The position numbers and the translations under genes are program-made. A stretch of 7,008 bases of DNA from Acetobacteraceae bacterium (GTDB lineage Bacteria; Pseudomonadota; Alphaproteobacteria; Acetobacterales; Acetobacteraceae): assembly GCA_947478535.1 (NCBI GenBank), contig CANJXD010000311.1, forward strand, positions 1 to 7,008. Direction: 5' to 3'. Positions 5,141 through 7,008 of this stretch are shown piece by piece. Numbering within the stretch: position 1 is the first letter of the stretch; each line of letters begins with the position of its first letter. A model generated the notes under the pieces. The model worked only from the letters and a program-made list of their open reading frames with translations. It was not told the DNA's origin and ran no database searches.

Positions 5141-7008
5141 ATGGCGATTCCGATCATCTCGGGCGTGCTGGGTGCTTTCGGCGTCGAGGCGGCGAAGGGC
5201 GTGGCCGGCGCGGCGGACGAAGTGCTGGGCGCCCTCTTCGGCAAGCGCGCCTCCGAGGTACTGGAAGACGTCGGCGCCAAACTTCGTGGCTATGCGGGCG
5301 AGATCCCCCCGAACCACGACCTGGAACGCACCCTCCGCCTGATCCAGTTGAGCACCAACCTCTACCTCCTCCGCGACTATGAGGGCTGGGAAGAGGCCGA
5401 CCGCCACGACAACCGCGGCGCCGTCCCGCCACTCTTCATAGGCTGCGCCCATGCGTGGCTGCGCGACCAGATCGGCCTCTGCCCGCGCATGACGGTGGTG
5501 GAGAACGCGCCTCTGGTGGCGGAAATGGAACGCGCCCTCGACGCCCTGCTCCGCAGCGGCAACCCCACCGAGGCCGCCCGCACCCGCATCGCCGCCGTGG
5601 AGACTGCCGCCTGGGACGAACTGGTTGCCGGCGCCGGCGACCCCCCGCCCGATTTCCGCGCCCGCTTCTTCGGCGAGGCCCAGGGTTGCGCCGCGTGGCG
5701 CGACATCTATCGCGCGTTGGTCCGCGAAGCCCTGAAGGACAAGCCCCGCGTCAAGATCGCCTTCGACATCTCCCGCCTCGCCGCGCTGCGGGAGGAGACG
5801 ACCGCCATCGGCCAGGCCGTCGCGGCGCTGTCCGGCGATACCGGCGCGCTGCGCGCGACTGTGGAGGCCATCCAGGCCGAACTGCGCGAGCTGCGCCTGC
5901 TGGTGGACCGCCTGACGCGCGACCTCTCGATGTCCGAGAGCGAGAAGCGCGCCCTGGTCAGCGACCTCGCCCGCGTCCGAACGGAGCAGCAGGGCACGGT
6001 GGCGCTGGTCGCGGGCTTCCTTGAAACCATGGTCGGCCGCCATGTCTCGCCCGAGCAATTCCCCACCACCCTCTTCGCCATCGCGCGGGACTGGCGCCAG
6101 GCCGGCGAACGCATCGACGCCCTCTCCACCTCCCGCAACCTCTCCCCTCGCGCGGAGGCACTGCGCGACCAGGCCCGCGCCGCCCACGCCGCCGGCCGCG
6201 TGGACGATGCGCGCCAAGCCCTGGCCGCCATGGCGGCGGAGGAAGAGGCGGCGCTGTCACGGCTGGAAGCGCATGCCGCGGAGATCGAAGCCGAGCGCCG
6301 TACGCGCCGCACTAGCCTGGCGCAGACCAAGGCCGCGCAGGCCGCGGTGGAAAAGGCCGCGTTGCGCTACCGGGAAGCCGCGGCGCTGTACCAGGAGGCA
6401 TCAGCCCTGGTCGCCTTCGATCCACGCGAGGCTTGGCAATGGCTGAGGTCAGCGGCCGACGTGCTGGAAGTTCACGGGCGGGAATATGGCGACAATATTG
6501 CGCTGAACGAGGCTATCGCCCGGTATCGCGAAGCCCTCGCCTTCGCCCCCCGCGACCGCGTCCCGCTCGACTGGGCCACCACGCAGAATAACCTCGGCAC
6601 CGCGTTGTGGACGCTCGGGGCGCGGGAGAGCGGCACCGCCCGGCTGGAGGAGGCCGTCGCCGCCTATCGCCTCGCCTTGGAGGAATGTCACCGCGACCGC
6701 GTACCCCTCAACTGGGCCGCCACCCAGAACAACCTCGGCAACGCCTTGCGAACGCTCGGGGCGCGGGAGAGCGGCAGCGCCCGGCTGGAGGAGGCCGTTG
6801 CCGCCTATCGCCTCGCCTTGGAGGAACGCCGCCGCGACCGCGTCCTGCTCGACTGGGCCATGACGCAGAACAACCTCGGCAATGCTTTGTGGACGCTCGG
6901 GGCACGGGAGAGCGGCACGGCCCGGCTGGAGGAGGCCGTCACCGCCTATCGCCTCGCCTCGGGGGAGGACCGCCGCGAGCGCGTCCCTCTCGACTGGGCC
7001 ATGACGCA
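5141..7008 (+). CDS. Coiled-coil and TPR-repeat protein of unknown function (C-terminus outside window)
   Basis: An open frame of 622 codons runs without a stop to the window end. It starts at ATG 5141 after GAAGGGGG (5128-5135); an overlapping out-of-frame ATG at 5136 gives only a short frame. Visible parts: an alpha-helical N-terminal module (about 1-205) opening with a small-residue-rich helix ([20 protein letters not shown]) and containing [20 protein letters not shown] (56-75); a likely coiled coil (about 212-285, heptad-rich around [16 protein letters not shown]); a conserved-looking segment, [22 protein letters not shown] (298-319); a charged helical stretch (335-445); then [18 protein letters not shown] and tandem 47-residue TPR-like units from residue 477. 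No Walker A, TIR, protease or kinase motif is seen. TPR arrays mediate protein binding and, in NLR-like or CHAT-protease proteins, sensing. Any effector domain would be downstream. Function is unknown; cytoplasmic location is inferred from the lack of a clear signal peptide. Confidence 0.85.
   Translation, partial: MAIPIISGVLGAFGVEAAKGVAGAADEVLGALFGKRASEVLEDVGAKLRGYAGEIPPNHDLERTLRLIQLSTNLYLLRDYEGWEEADRHDNRGAVPPLFIGCAHAWLRDQIGLCPRMTVVENAPLVAEMERALDALLRSGNPTEAARTRIAAVETAAWDELVAGAGDPPPDFRARFFGEAQGCAAWRDIYRALVREALKDKPRVKIAFDISRLAALREETTAIGQAVAALSGDTGALRATVEAIQAELRELRLLVDRLTRDLSMSESEKRALVSDLARVRTEQQGTVALVAGFLETMVGRHVSPEQFPTTLFAIARDWRQAGERIDALSTSRNLSPRAEALRDQARAAHAAGRVDDARQALAAMAAEEEAALSRLEAHAAEIEAERRTRRTSLAQTKAAQAAVEKAALRYREAAALYQEASALVAFDPREAWQWLRSAADVLEVHGREYGDNIALNEAIARYREALAFAPRDRVPLDWATTQNNLGTALWTLGARESGTARLEEAVAAYRLALEECHRDRVPLNWAATQNNLGNALRTLGARESGSARLEEAVAAYRLALEERRRDRVLLDWAMTQNNLGNALWTLGARESGTARLEEAVTAYRLASGEDRRERVPLDWAMT
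6569..7008 (+). repeat. Tandem 141-bp (47-residue) TPR-like repeat units
   Basis: Units begin at 6569, 6710, 6851 and 6992, exactly 141 bases apart, the last cut by the window end. Each encodes a consensus near [20 protein letters not shown] followed by [19 protein letters not shown] and R-x-R-D-R-V-P-L. Units 1 and 2 agree at 39 of 47 residues and, by manual count, 125 of 141 bases. A more diverged unit precedes them (residues 450-476, [17 protein letters not shown]). Such DNA similarity suggests recent duplication or ongoing gene conversion. The NNLG-A-L and AV-A-Y-R-A patterns are the two helices of a TPR-like hairpin. Confidence 0.93.

Noticed and set aside
5003..6217. Long open frame on the minus strand (404 codons) opposite the TPR gene
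   Set aside because: It is antisense to a frame with clear repeat structure and good codon character, and its translation has no family resemblance. High GC commonly leaves such shadows open.
6569..7008. Regular repeats considered as a CRISPR array or minisatellite
   Set aside because: The units are 141 bp, contiguous, in frame and encode TPR-like helices, so this is a protein repeat.
5141..7008. Search for a P-loop NTPase (STAND/NACHT) or TIR domain in the TPR protein
   Set aside because: No G-x4-G-K-S/T motif or TIR-like sequence is present in the visible 622 residues. Only the part beyond the window could contain one.

Overview
The window is very GC-rich, with G/C at most third codon positions. 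It looks like an alphaproteobacterial chromosome, most plausibly of the Acetobacteraceae/Roseomonas type. That placement rests on the adjacent rph-rdgB pair, a Bug-family (TctC) solute receptor clustered with a GntR/FCD regulator and carboxylate-metabolism enzymes, and general protein character. No search could be run, so it is an inference.

Layout. Everything from 5006 down to 1 is read on the minus strand, in two blocks. Block 1 (5006 to 2879) is rph (RNase PH), rdgB (ITP/XTP pyrophosphatase) and a secreted alpha/beta hydrolase. Each start codon overlaps the preceding stop (GTGA, then TGATG), so the three look translationally coupled. Block 2 (2811 to 1) is a GntR/FCD regulator, a Bug-type periplasmic substrate-binding protein, an RraA-like (HMG/CHA-aldolase fold) protein and the N-terminal part of a mandelate racemase/muconate lactonizing enzyme (MR/MLE) cut by the window edge. 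Gaps are 16 bp, a 4-base overlap, and 25 bp. It reads as a small carboxylate or sugar-acid uptake and catabolism operon under its own regulator. An unusually AT-rich, four-heptad palindrome lies directly upstream of the regulator.

On the plus strand, diverging from rph after a 134-bp intergenic region, one open frame runs from 5141 to the window end (622 codons visible, no stop). It encodes an alpha-helical N-terminal module, a predicted coiled coil, a helical linker, then tandem 47-residue TPR-like repeats conserved even at the DNA level (141-bp period). No nucleotide-binding or catalytic motif is visible, and the C-terminus is outside the window. This is the least explained gene here.

Points for a second look are the repeat protein, the heptad operator, a 25-bp direct repeat that supplies the regulator's tail and stop codon, the loss of an acidic motif residue in the RraA-like protein, the coupling of a secreted hydrolase to rdgB, and competing hairpins in the rph leader. 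No RNA genes, insertion sequences, CRISPR arrays or convincing terminators were seen. No stretch over 300 bases lacks a gene.
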